Source: Flaccisagitta enflata
Taxonomy: Eukaryota; Chaetognatha; Sagittoidea; Aphragmophora
Direction of reading: 5' to 3'
Length of the DNA: 64,000 bases
Assembly (NCBI GenBank): GCA_965153355.1
Contig: OZ231126.1
Coordinates: 52,266,001 to 52,330,000 of the forward strand
The notes beneath the pieces were generated by a model that saw nothing but the letters and a program-made list of their open reading frames with translations, did not search any database and had not been told where the DNA came from. Below are positions 36,820 to 47,947 of the stretch, one piece after another. A program made the translations under genes and the position numbers. Numbering within the stretch: position 1 is the stretch's first letter; each line of letters opens with the position of its first letter.

Positions 36820-37307
36820 GGGGCCCATAATATGCCCTAATATCCCTGATACTCATTGTCAATCCAAGGCGTCTGCCTTCGCCTGTTAGACAGCGTGCTT
36901 AATGCCTCCGCTCTTTATGAGGCGTTGATTCTAGGTTTAAGGAAGCGCTTGTAATGAAATTACGGGCGTTGCGCAGCTTTTGCATAATGAATTAGCAGGC
37001 CCTGGTGGCCTGTCAATCTTCCGGCGCCTCAATGCAGCCTTCAGAGTTCAGCCTTCAGAGATACTGTTAGAGTTACGACATTGAGGGTGGTAGTTTACAG
37101 TAATCAGCATGGCTTGGCTCCTAGCAGGCGCGGTGGGAGTTTGATGCAGGCTGTTTGGGCTGCTTGACCAGTGCAGCAGGTGCAGTAGAATCAAGAGATG
37201 CAGCAAGTTTAGCAGCAGCAGATGTGATCTGTTACAACTGCTTTCAGAGAGGCCACATGCGTAGTACTTGCCTGGTCTGGACAGTGGACAGTGCCACAGA
37301 TAACTGA
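36820..37307 (+). pseudogene. gag: Degenerate retrotransposon Gag with zinc knuckle
   Basis: The frame through 37230-37271 encodes CYNCFQRGHMRSTC, an exact CX2CX4HX4C knuckle. An Ala-rich run lies just before it (DAASLAAADVI), and TGA follows at 37305. Upstream, near 36900, another frame reads ALYEALILGLRKRL, which resembles the helical region of retrotransposon Gag. Frames are broken between the two. No protease, reverse transcriptase or integrase follows. The class (Ty3-like or other) cannot be decided. Confidence 0.6.
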
Positions 37308-37636
37308 ATCTCCGGTGATACCTCGATGCATGAGTTTTTTCTTATTTATTTCTCATGAGTACTTGTTAATCTTTACTTTGCTAGGCCCTTTCATTGGTAA
37401 TCATATTTTATATTTTAGGCTTCTCTGGTATATATTCTTCTGTTTATCTTGATTATCATGTGCAAATCAAATTTAATTCAGTGACTTTGGGCTTATCCAT
37501 TTTTGTGCAAATCAATGTGTTTATCCTGATTTCTTTTATTTCTTTCCTCTTGGTTTGTCGCCTTTTCTTACACTATTTCTTTTTAGCTTTCATGGGCGCA
37601 TCATGAGGTAGAGCCGGGTGTACATAGATGTGTAGT
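37308..37636. other. Spacer, no feature
   Basis: AT-rich, with a hydrophobic 70-residue frame of no recognised family. Confidence 0.3.
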
Positions 37637-37746
37637 AGGTGCTTGGGTTTCGCCTAGGCAGTGATCGGTTATGTGTTGGAGGTGCTTGGGTTTCGCCTAA
37701 GCAGTGAGCCGCTATGTGTTGGAGGTGCTTGGGTTTCGCCTAAGCA
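37637..37746 (+). repeat. 47-bp tandem repeat, about 2.5 copies
   Basis: GGTGCTTGGGTTTCGCCTAA recurs with TATGTGTTGGA between copies. One inverted unit lies at 41159-41203. Confidence 0.88.
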
Positions 37747-37865
37747 GTATAATATGCTTCCTGCATTAAATGCAGTCTGCCTAACTATACAAATACCCCT
37801 ACATTACATCTACGTACCTGGTTAAGTATTGGGGATGATGGTCACCAAAGCCTAAGCCCAACATG
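37747..37865 (+). repeat. Leader-like inverted repeat, plus copy
   Basis: TATAATATGCTTCCTGCATT through ATGATGGTCACCAAAGCC is nearly identical to the inverse of 41501-41617. The ATG frame stops after five codons here, whereas the minus copy stays open for about 60. Confidence 0.9.
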
Positions 37866-39799
37866 GAACGGGCACAGACCAACATAACCCCATTACCAAA
37901 CCTCACCCAACACTCACCCATACCTTAGACTGGGTACATTTAACTAATTCTGCCCAAACAGATAAAAAAAAACTTTTCATAAATGTTACAAAAAAATGTT
38001 ACAAACACGTTACACATGAGCTAAGTCCTACAGATAAAAAATAACATTTCATAAATGTTACAAAATATATTACACACATGTTACACATGAGCTAATCCCT
38101 ACAACTTACACTTCATGGATAATGTTTTGCGTGTTACACATGTGCCGAGCTATTAAAACTGCATGTTTAGGGACCACAATGTAACATGTGCCATGCTTCA
38201 AAACTCTACCAAGGGACCAAAATGTCACAGGAGCCTCAGAACACAAAACCCATAGGGACCAAAATGTATCACGTCATATATGTGCTAAGCTACAAAATTC
38301 ATAGGGATCCAAATGTCAGAAATATATAACATGTGCCTAGCAAAATTGTGGGGGGACAGTGACCCCAGCCAAGCAAAAACATCTACAAGGAGATAGGTAA
38401 TAGATTAAATTCATGAACTGAAAATATAAGGGCATTATCACTTAAATATGAGCGGAAAAGATCCACATATATGTCCGTGAACAAAATAAACAAACGTAAT
38501 AAGGGTGCATCAACCCAAGAAGAATGGCAAGAATATGCACCTCAAGAATGCTAGGGCACATTGGGCCCTAGATGAAAATAAAAAATCATGATAAAGGAGC
38601 ACGAGAGAGGATTCTGATCAAACTGCCCTGAAAGAAGCACAAGGGAGGAAATAAGATTTGTTCAAACTGCCCTGTAAAAAAGCTATTTTAAAAACAAATC
38701 ACCTTGAAAAGGTGAGGCAGGTCGAGAAAGCAACAACAGCAGGCTGTTGATAAAATAGACCAAAGCAAAGATAAAATAAAAGGGGCAATCTACTAACATT
38801 TGACTATTATATAATAGCAGTGACACAGGCAGACACCTGCCAGCGATAATGGCAGAGAGACACTCATTCCAACAAGGAATGGGAAAGCATATCATTCACT
38901 TCTGTGTTAGGGCACACAAACCACATGAAAATAATGTAAATTAATTTCAAAATACCTCTGCCACGAAAATGAATCAGAAGCACACAAAATGTGCTTAACT
39001 TGGCAATTATGGTCATGACTAAACAGGAGTCTAAAAAGAGACAAAACAGAGAGCAGGAAAGCCGAAGGCTCACAGAATTCACAGTCCGTGCAATAAATAT
39101 AGAACAATTGTAATGATGAACGTAAAACAATTACTGTAACATGTGAACAAGTTAAAAAGATTTGAATGTCTGTGAGGCAGCTAAAGTTATAATCTCTCAG
39201 CAAATCCCTTCCATAATGCGATTCAGATTGAATCAAAAGCAGGTTCTATGTACTCAGCAGCTTGCAAGAGAAGTACAATTCGCAATGAAAGCCATTCATA
39301 ACTTAGCTAGGACATAGGACGTAGGAACTGGGGCAGCTGTCAGGGAGCACTTGCTGACAAAGCTGCACAAACTGGATGATTTGTAAGCGCAAATACCATC
39401 TTAGGGCATCACTATGCAATGTACCATCATATTGGTGATAACCTTTAAAGTTACTTGGCAATTATTAATGACCAAATCACACAGATCCCTGTCAGGCAAT
39501 GCCACAGCACCTCTGTGGCTCTTTAGGCTTACGTGCTGTGGCTGTGGTGCTTAATATATAAATCCAAACTAACCTTTGCTAAATCCACTAGCATTAGATT
39601 TAAGGATTATGAACCTGAACTAACCAATATATAAATTCTACACTTATCATTGACATCAGAAACCAGTAGTTAGAAGTTTTTAGTAAGTCCCGAGAATAGA
39701 CTTTGATAATTATCTGAGTCTCATTGAGGAGCTTTAACTTGTACCACAACCAAGCAGGTGGGCATTCATAACACCCAAACTTCCATGATCACTGTTTGT
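37866..39799. other. AT-rich stretch with weak tandem repeats
   Basis: 37955-38100 holds two copies of an about 72-bp unit (CAGATAAAAAA ... CATAAATGTTACAAAA ... TTACACATGAGCTAA). 38130-38345 has degenerate AGGGACCAAAATGT repeats. Nothing is seen beyond that to 39799. Confidence 0.6.
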
Positions 39800-40325
39800 C
39801 TCATCAACTCCGACCAGATCTTCTATCGGTGCGAAACACCAACATCACTGGACCTCTTGGAGCACTAACTTCTCTATCCCTACGCCATTAATGACACCGC
39901 CGGGCTCAACCCGACTATGACAAAGTGCCATCTTACGTCTCAAAACTACTAATGACACCGCCAGGCTGCACCCGACTATGACAAAGTGCCATCAGCTCCG
40001 ACCAGATCTTCTATCGGCGAGAAACACCAACATCACTGGACCTCTTGGAGCACTAACTTCTCTATCTCAACGCCATTAATGACACCGCCGGGCTCAACCC
40101 GACTATGACAAAGTGCCATCTTATGTCTCAAAACTACTAATGACACCGCCAGGCTGCACCCGACTATGACAAAATGCCATCAGCTCCGACCAGATCTTCT
40201 ATCGGCAAGAAACACCAACATCACTGGACCTCTTGGAGCACTTAACTTCTCTATCTCAACGCCATTAATGACACCGCCGGGCTCAACCCGACTATGACAA
40301 AGTGCCATCTTATGTCTCAAAACCA
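39800..40325. repeat. 188-bp satellite, about 2.8 copies
   Basis: TCCGACCAGATCTTCTATCG recurs at 39809, 39997 and 40185. Each unit contains two versions of GACACCGCCRGGCT..ACCCG, so it is itself a diverged dimer. Decayed CGCC.GGCT..CCCGACTA copies continue to about 40600. Confidence 0.93.
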
Positions 40326-41158
40326 CAATAATTTGTCAAATGAGCATAACTAAATCCAACAGCATTTATCACTACCTGAAACCCTAGAGGGCATGATATC
40401 TAACATCTCTCATAAACCCGATAACAATTCCAAAAGAGCAACTGCCAGAAATTGTAAATTGCGGAAGATGCCGCCAGGCTTTGCCCGACTATAACCAGGA
40501 ACATCTCAAATCGCAGACCAAACTTTGTGTCGTGTCACAGCCGAGCTACACCCGACAGAAAAATCAAGCCATTGAAAATGACCGCTGGGCTGCGCCCAAC
40601 TAATTAACCTGATACAGATCTGCTGAGTGTGACCCAACACCTCTGCGGCTGAGGATATCCTTAAACCCACATACAGGCCTATAATCAGGGACCCCAAATC
40701 AAAAAAAACACTCAAAAGCACAATTGACACTATTTCTAAAACTGAAAGAAGTATCATACTATTGCTATGCTCTAATGCCGAAACCCAATTAAACAAATAT
40801 GACCCCAGAGGCAAGGCAAAACAAACCTAAAAACAAACAAAAACCCAAAGTATAATTCCCACAATTTCCAAATCTAAAAGAAACATTATAATATTGCTAA
40901 GCCTTAATGTCACAACCCATACAGGCCTAAATCCAAACAAAAAAAACAAAGTGTAATCACCACTATTTCCAAATCTTAAAGAAACATAATATTGCTAAGC
41001 TCTAATGTCAAAACCCAACTTAACACACCCGGTATAACCCTAGAAGCAAAACAAACAAAAGAAAAATAAACTTGAGACACAAACAGTCAAAAACCCCAAC
41101 AAACAACCCACCTCAAATTGTTAAAACTGAAGGATAACCTCAGCAAGACTAAAACTAA
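40326..41158. other. AT-rich stretch with weak tandem structure
   Basis: ACTATTTCCAAATCTTAAAG-like words with AATATTGCTAAGC recur near 40730, 40860 and 40965, indicating an about 115-bp diverged tandem repeat. No gene is seen. Confidence 0.5.
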
Positions 41159-41617
41159 ACGGCTTAGGCGAAACCCAAGCACCTCCGACACATAATTGAT
41201 CACTATTCCCCCTGCATTTCCATCTACAGGTACGTATGCAGAAACACAGGCGAATCTGTGTTCGGGAGGAGAAGTAGTCGCGCATTCAGATATTAGGTTA
41301 TGGTTAGATACAGATTGAGAGCCAGTATTCCCGCTGTTAGAATTATTTTGCTAATTCTTTCCTTTTCTCTTTCTCTTTCTCTTTGCATATATGCTCCGGT
41401 TTTGCGACAAATTGGCGGTTACGGCGAACTTCATTTTTGATCCCCCCCGCCATCCCCTCCACCACCATGGGGTTTTTCAATGTCTGCCTTCCGACTCCAT
41501 GGGGCTTGGCTTTGGTGACCATCATCCCCAATACTTAACCAGGTACGTAGATGTAATGTAGGGGTATTTGTATAGTTAGGCAGACTGCATTTAATGCAGG
41601 AAGCATATTATACTATC
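41159..41617 (-). repeat. Leader-like inverted repeat, minus copy, with short ORF
   Basis: On the minus strand it carries the 37747-37865 leader, then an ATG frame (41531 to 41343) reading MGMMVTKAKPHG... and ending KEKEKEKRKELAK-stop. The 50-bp duplicate follows (41249-41200), then the GGTGCTTGGGTTTCGCCTAA unit. This could be the 5' region of a retroelement related to the Gag remnant, but that link is inference. Confidence 0.6.
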
Positions 41618-42837
41618 ACTCAGCGCTTCCCTGCCTTCTCGCATTCGAATCGCGGTTACACGACAATGTATCCAGCGAGTGTGAATGAAATAAGCAGCGG
41701 ACGCAAAATGATGAGGAATTACAATAGCTCCGATATTTTACGATTTGGAAACATGGTATCTAGACGCGTGATAAACTGCGAAATTCAAATGGATGGGAAA
41801 CGTGGAAAAAAAAAACGCTTTTTGTGCGTGCTCAAAGGTGATTATGGCGCCGTCAAAACGCTTCAGACCGATTCCATGGCAAAGTTTTGTGATTTATTGA
41901 TGAAACATACCAACATTACCAACCAGCACAACACAGTCAACACACTGAATACAGCCAAAAGTCAATACGATTCGAGAAGGACGAGAACCCATCAAGCCGA
42001 GTTATTTCTAGTATCTCATTCAGGTTACATCTCGCTTTAACCGCTTTAAGAGTGACGGAAATCCTCCTATAACGAATTTAAAAATGTGGCCCCTTTATGT
42101 CAATTTCTTTTAATTTCCGTTTCTTGCCATTACAAATATCCGCCTGTAATGGATAAACTAATTAAACTATGTTGGTCCCTCGACAACAGTTATTGCGTAA
42201 AAAAAAAAACAGATGAAAAACCCTGAAATGGTCGGTTCAATGTCCTTTTTCGGTAATTTACCCCTAAAATTTATAAGTATCATTTTGTTGAACCTCAGAG
42301 TGGTTGACTTATCATAGAATCATTCGGGAGCGAGACAACGAAGTTTTGAGCACATGAAAGGTATTCACTGCGAGGTTGTTGCGAGCGGATTGACGAAAAT
42401 ATTTCCCATTTGCCAATGATGTCTTCAATAGCACTGGATTTAAAAAGTGACAACATTCCAAAAGCCCATCGCGTCGATATCGGATTGACGGCGAGGGGAA
42501 GGGGGATAGATCATAGGGTGGAGGGGACAACAGAGGGGGTGGAGGAGGTGGAAGGATACTAGGGTTAGGGCTGCAAGAAAGGAGACTAAAGGGGTCTTGT
42601 TACTCGCCGCTTTCCGTTAAAACAAGTTCGATGAGATTGGATGATAACTTACCAAATATTTTGCTCACACGGAATGAAACCAAACGTTCCCTCTTCCAGC
42701 CAGTAAATTTCAATGGGTGAGAGAGAGAGAGAGAGAGAGTTTATACATGTACTTGCACAAGATCAAACTGTCTTGGTAACACTTGACTGATAGCCGAGGA
42801 TTGACTTAATCCTAAGGGCATTTTAGCATTTTTCATT
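41618..42837. other. Non-repetitive stretch, one unrecognised ORF
   Basis: The plus frame 41594-42040 (148 residues) is not low-complexity in its middle (DILRFGNMVSRRVINCEIQM) but has no known domain, and its start overlaps the inverted repeat. A (GA)n run lies at 42720-42740. No other feature is supported. Confidence 0.3.
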
Positions 42838-43821
42838 TTTGTTTTGTTTGATGATGAGGTTTTAATTCAAGTAGTCCACTACAAACGTAATCCAACAAAA
42901 GCCAAATTTGAACAAATGATTTAGGCCGTAGTGGCAGCACCAGACTATAGAAGAAGTGCCAAAGGCAATGTACTACCTTCATTCAGCCATATCGGCACAT
43001 CCAGTTGTCATAAGCCGTAATGGCAGGCCCAACCATTCAAGATAATATCATTGTATACATTCCGCATGGTATAAGATAGGCATGTTTTCCCAGGAAAAGT
43101 TATGACTCATCTGCGCGATAGCACAGACCGCATAATCTTTTCACTTCCCAGTAGGGCGATTTTCAAGCACATTGCAATTGACAAGTCAGTGGGGATCATT
43201 TTGAGGTAGTTGGCAAAGTTATGGGAAATGGCCCCGAGTCCCCCCACAACAACTGGGACAACAATGCATTCGCTATTCCGCATTTTAGCAAATTCAACTC
43301 GCAAGCCACTGTATTATGTAATTTTCTCATTTTCCTTGTTCTTTACATTGCTGTCACTAGGGCAACTCATGTCAATGATATAGACTTTTCTTTCCTTTTT
43401 ATCCCAAATGACAATATCTGGGCGATTTGATCCAACATCCCTGTCCATAGTTAGCGTCATATCCCAGAGCAATTCAACCCGACTATCCATGTTGGTCTGC
43501 GTAGGTGCCATTTTTTTTCTGTCTCTATGTCGTATTTCTTGCATATTTCATATTGGACGTACCTAGCAACATTAGTTTGTCGTTCCAAATACTCTTTCTT
43601 AGCAAGGGTGTCACATCCAGCAAGAATATGGGATGTAGTCTCTGTTTGCCACACACTCTACACATATCACTATCATTGGTCTTAACCACATGTTTTTCAT
43701 GCCAGCGTGTGAAAATGGGTAATTCTTGTGCCCCACAGATATATGACTCAGATTGAGGGGATAAATGGCACTTCCCAAGCCAGGAGAGACTGGTCTTAGT
43801 GTCAAGTTCATTACTCTTCAT
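42838..43821 (-). pseudogene. 3' end of a restriction-endonuclease-type LINE
   Basis: On the minus strand the frames read, in order: SESYICGAQELPIFTRWHEK and SDMCRVCGKQR; after a shift, SHILAGCDTLAKKEYLER; after another, RPDIVIWDK ... VYIIDMSCPSDSNVK; and last VVPVVVGGLGAISHNF ... LLGSEKIMRSVLSRR-stop at 43107. The CX2C...HX4C finger and the RPD-X(n)-D motif match the C-terminal zinc knuckle and restriction-like endonuclease domain of R2-like non-LTR retrotransposons, which nick the target for target-primed reverse transcription. At least three frameshifts break it. An A-rich end near 42838 would be the 3' terminus. The reverse transcriptase is absent, which fits 5' truncation. Confidence 0.8.
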
Positions 43822-43965
43822 TTACCTGAAGAAGACACCATGTTGTGACTTGAATGTTTCGCATCTTTTCTTTTTTTTTACTGCTTCTTTGAATTTTTGC
43901 GCAACAATCTTAGCTTGTTTTCAAACAGGTTTGTTTTCAAGATTAGTCGGGCAAGTAAACTCAAC

Positions 43966-43982
43966 AGAGAGAGAGAGAGAGA

Positions 43983-44062
<80 letters not shown>
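43966..44062. repeat. (GA)n then (CA)n
   Basis: Short GA run joined to about 39 CA units. Confidence 0.97.
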
Positions 44063-44066
<4 letters not shown>

Positions 44067-44812
44067 AGCATAAAGACAGAGACAGACGGACAGAGCTATA
44101 GAGAGACAGGACGACAGGCAAACAGAAAAGAACAGACCGAGCGACAGACAGGCGGACTTCCAGACTGGGATTTAGATTGAGATGGAATTGGAAATGGCCA
44201 AAAGATTCGCAAAAATTTTCTTTAAGTTTTTGATTCAGTAGCTAAACATAAAAGCGGGAAGACGATCAAAGCCCAAGGATAAAAGAGAAATTTCTTACTC
44301 TAAAAAAAACTAATTTTTCTTGGGAGAAGAGAAAGAGAGAGAAAAAAAGGAGATGGTGAAGAGATGGGGGCAGGAAGGAAACGAAAGAGATAGAGAATTT
44401 GCCATTGCCAAGTCGTGGCAAAACTAGCAATGGTGAGTGGATGCAGGACACAAGGAAAATGTAAAGAAATGTAAGAAAGATAGAAAGACAAAAATATAAT
44501 TTCTTTTTCCTCTTCTTTCTTCTTTCTCCGTTTCTACCTACTCTTTTCTTTCATTTCGTTTTTCTTTCCCTCGCTCCTTCTTTCCTTTTTTCCTTTTTCC
44601 TTCTTTCCTTCTTTCCTTCCTTCCTTCTCCGTCGAGAGAAGGCGAGGAAACCGAAAAGCCAAAGTCGATGAAGCCCAATATTTCAGGGACGAACGCGAAC
44701 CAAAACGATGAAAAAAAAGATTCAAAGAAAATTGAGCCAAAAATAGAAAAAGAAAAGGAATATGAATCCGAATGAAACAAAATGAAAGAAAATGAATAAA
44801 GCATTGAAAATA
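44063..44812. other. Spacer, pyrimidine tract
   Basis: CTTTCCTT-rich at 44505-44630. No gene is recognised. Confidence 0.35.
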
Positions 44813-45223
44813 CAGTGGGAACCCGATTTAACGACCTTGAAGGGACTGGGGAATTTTGGTCGTTAAATCCGAGTGTTGTTAAATCGAATTTACAGTTTTA
44901 GATATTTCTAGTGAAGATAGTTTTGAAAAATGCTTTCATATGTTTGTACATGAATTCACTTTAGTTTTTGAGCAACTGGTCAAAACATACATAAGTACAT
45001 AACGGGTGGTCTTTAAAAAGGTAGCTTTTAATTTTTTTGATATTACTTTTAAAATTTCTCCTAAGTAAAAATTTTTTTTTTAGCTATCTAGATACGATTG
45101 TCGCCCACATATTCCATTATCAGCCCTGATCTTAGTGATTTTTTTGAGCGGGCCAGTCGGGCCCGCTCCCATCAAATTTAGCGTGCCCGACAGAAAAACA
45201 GTGGGCCCGGCATATCAACTGTC

Positions 45224-45225
<2 letters not shown>

Positions 45226-45306
<81 letters not shown>

Positions 45307-45620
45307 AAAGAGAAAGAAGAGGTAAAGAATGAAAAAAGAAAAAAGAGAAAGAAAAGAAAGAAAAAAAGAAAAACAGAAAGAAAAGAAAGAAAGAAAGAGA
45401 GAAAGAAAGAGGGAAGAGAAAGGAAAAAGAAAGAAAAAGAAGAAAGAGAGAAAGAAAAGAAAAAAAAAAAAAGAAAAAGGAAAAAAGAAAAAGAAAGAAA
45501 AAAAAAAAAGAAAAAAAAAAAAAAAAAAAGAAAAAAAGAAAAAAAGAAAAAAGAAAAAAGAAAGAAAGAAATGGAGGAAGGAGGGAATGAAGGTTGGCAA
45601 AAAAGAAGGAAAGAAAAAAA
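45226..45620. repeat. (GA)n and GAAA-rich purine tract
   Basis: GA repeat grading into AAAG/AAAAAG sequence inside the hAT MITE. The coding-like frames are artefacts. Confidence 0.95.
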
Positions 45621-45824
45621 GCCAGTTGCTTAAACATGAAATGTATTCCGCAATACCCGGCCTGAGGGGCCTAGGGGCATGAGGCCTGATAGGTGGGGGG
45701 GGCGGGGGGGGGGATAAACATATAAACATACAAACGGAGTGACAAATAAGAATGGAAGTCCCCCTGTGTTAAACAGGAGTTCGTCTTCACAGGGTTGCTG
45801 AAAAAAAAATCAATGTTTCTTGAA

Positions 45825-45825
<1 letters not shown>

Positions 45826-45880
<55 letters not shown>

Positions 45881-45983
45881 GAGAAAGAAAGGAAGAAAGA
45901 AAGAAAGAAAGAAAGAAAAAAAGAAAGAAAGAAAGAAAGAGAAAAAGAAGGGAAAAAGAAAGAAAGAAACAAACAATGAAACA

Positions 45984-46039
<56 letters not shown>

Positions 46040-46045
46040 AAAGAG
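45826..46045. repeat. (GAAA)n microsatellite
   Basis: GAAA array with CAAA interruptions near 45968, inside the hAT MITE. Confidence 0.96.
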
Positions 46046-46940
46046 AGAAAGAAACACAAGTGATACAAAAAAAAATAATATACTACATCAGTATTAATGA
46101 AGCTAAATACGGGCGGGCCCGTCGGGCCCGCAGTGAGAAAAACTTGCGGGCCCAACAGCAAAAATGCGGGCCTCGGGCCCGCGGGCCCGCTCTAAGATCA
46201 GGGCTGTCCATTATGCACATTTTTTAGCAGGATCAATATTTTTCATTTTATTTTTAAAAAACTAAATTGAATTACGGACCACTTGAAGAATTTTGCTTAA
46301 ATTTGATTAAAAATCAATGATTTTAACAAAATTTATTTTTGAATGAAGATAGTTGAATAAAAGTGGATTTTGGGAAACCAAAACCAAAACCAAAACTTTT
46401 TAAGTGAAAAACTAAATGCATATCCAAAACACTAATAATAATTATGTATCGTTTTTAGTTATAAACAAGCAATAATGCTCAGAAAAAATATTTTGGTTTA
46501 TCATACATAATTTGAATTTGTATATTTTGATCATGTATACAAATCCAGAGATTCATCATTTCAAATATTCACTTAATAAGCAGTTATAGACAGTTTTTCT
46601 TTTATTCAGATACAGAGCTACTTTTTTTATGTCCACCCGGTATTTCTGTAAAGTATATGCTTCTACTCACATACTCACCAATCCATGTATGTTATAAAAT
46701 ATCACATATAATGAATCTTTCATCAAACCATTTCATATAAAATCGATTAGAAACCTCTTAGTCCATGATTTTGCATCACTTTGTAAAATGTCTTTACTTT
46801 TATTTTCACGATGAAGAGTTACAGCGCAAGTTTGCAAAAAAAAAAAAAATTTCCCTTGATTTTTCACTTTTGCTATGGGAATCATTTTTAAAAGCCAAGA
46901 GAAAAAAAGAGAGGAAAGACAAAATGAGGTCTTTTTATAC

Positions 46941-47354
46941 ACTTTTTTTTTTATAAGAGACCAGTTTATAAGAGACATGAGCCTGAGATTTGCCGAAATC
47001 TTAAGAACAAAATAAGAAAATGCCCAGGCTGAGATTCAGCTTTGACCATTTTTGAAAACAATTTTATTCAAGTTTCTTATCTAAGAAATGAATTCGATTC
47101 AAAATTTTCAGAAATATAGGTTGTTTATCTTTAAAAATAACTTCTTTTCTTAGTATGCCTATGAAATCAAAATATAACAATCATCAAGTTTAAGATGCAA
47201 CTGCTCTAAACAAGATATTTTTATACAATTTAGACATTAATGAACATTGAACAAATTAAGAACACTTTAAGAGAATTTCAGGCTGATAACAGACAAAAAT
47301 TTAAGAACACCCAGGCTGAGTTCAAAAAAGCTGTCTCTTATATAAAAAAAAAGT
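46941..47354. mobile_element. Short TIR element inside the Tigger-like element
   Basis: ACTTTTTTTTTTATAAGAGAC at the left pairs with GTCTCTTATATAAAAAAAAAGT at the right. Inside, CCTGAGATTTG...TTAAGAACA and ACACCCAGGCTGAG form further weak pairs. The target duplication is unresolved. Confidence 0.55.
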
Positions 47355-47733
47355 TTATTCGTCTTTCAGCTCTTGTTTGAAATATTTGAGTGTTTATTTC
47401 TATTTTCTTTTTTTTTTTTACAGATTTTTATGAATTTTTTTCGCATTTTTTACGAATACATTTGAGCAAATTAAGACCAATTGATAATGAATGAAAATTG
47501 TTAGCTAAGGAAAATTGTCAATTAAGAAGTTGATGTCACTAAATCAGGTTAAGGTCATCCATGGGACTTAAAAATAGCGACTTTAAATCAGGTTTGGATG
47601 TTAAATCAGGTGTTGTTAAATCGAGTAAAATTAACATTACAAAAGCCTGTAAAAATTTGGGACCAAAGAAACATAGTTGCTAAATCCGAAATGTCGTTAA
47701 ATCAGGTGACGAAAGTAGTGCGGTAGTCCACTG

Positions 47734-47947
47734 TAGTCGCAAACGCGTCAATACGGTCAGCGGGAGCCATTGTTCTTAAGTCAGTGTATGAAAGTTGGAC
47801 AACAATACTACTCTTCACTTCATTAAGGACAAGAGCCTTTTGAGATCTCAATGATGTTTAATCCGGACCCATCACATAATGTGATTCATATTTATCCTCA
47901 ACATTTCCAAAAGAAACTTCCCTTTTCATGTTAGAATGTGGTAGTGA
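47734..47947. other. Spacer, no feature
   Basis: Non-repetitive sequence after the Tigger-like end. Confidence 0.3.

Larger units (their letters stand above)
45121..46206. mobile_element. hAT MITE, 8-bp TSD, innermost layer
   Basis: Ends CAGCCCTGATCTTAG and exact inverse CTAAGATCAGGGCTG. TCCATTAT lies on both sides (45113-45120 and 46207-46214). Subterminal GGGCCCG blocks occur at both ends. The interior is GA and GAAA simple sequence plus a family D head remnant at about 45753-45795. Confidence 0.9.
45002..46640. mobile_element. Mariner-like MITE inside the Tigger-like element
   Basis: Left ACGGGTGGTCTTTAAAAAGG and the right inverse CCGGGTGGACATAAAAAAAG, each next to TA (45000-45001 and 46641-46642). 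TAGCT follows inside both ends. Without the hAT insertion it would be about 550 bp. Confidence 0.7.
44813..47733. mobile_element. pogo/Tigger-like element, TA TSD, multiply nested
   Basis: Left CAGTGGGAACCCGATTTAAC; right inverse CAGTGGACTACCGCAC... then CACCTGATTTAACGACATTT. TA flanks both ends (44811-44812 and 47734-47735). GTTGTTAAATCGA occurs near both ends. CAGTGG...GATTTAACGA ends with a TA target are typical of pogo/Tigger relatives. Later insertions account for much of the 2.9 kb, and no transposase is recognisable. Confidence 0.78.

Noticed and set aside
37637-41203. LTR pair of a retrotransposon
   Set aside because: The matching repeats are inverted, short and partly tandem, with no polymerase between them. 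LTRs would be long direct repeats.
41594-42040. 148-residue plus-strand frame as a gene
   Set aside because: Its start lies in the inverted repeat and no domain or relative is recognised. It is kept only as an unclassified frame.
42560-42570. Telomere-like GGGTTAGGG
   Set aside because: One copy only, with no array.
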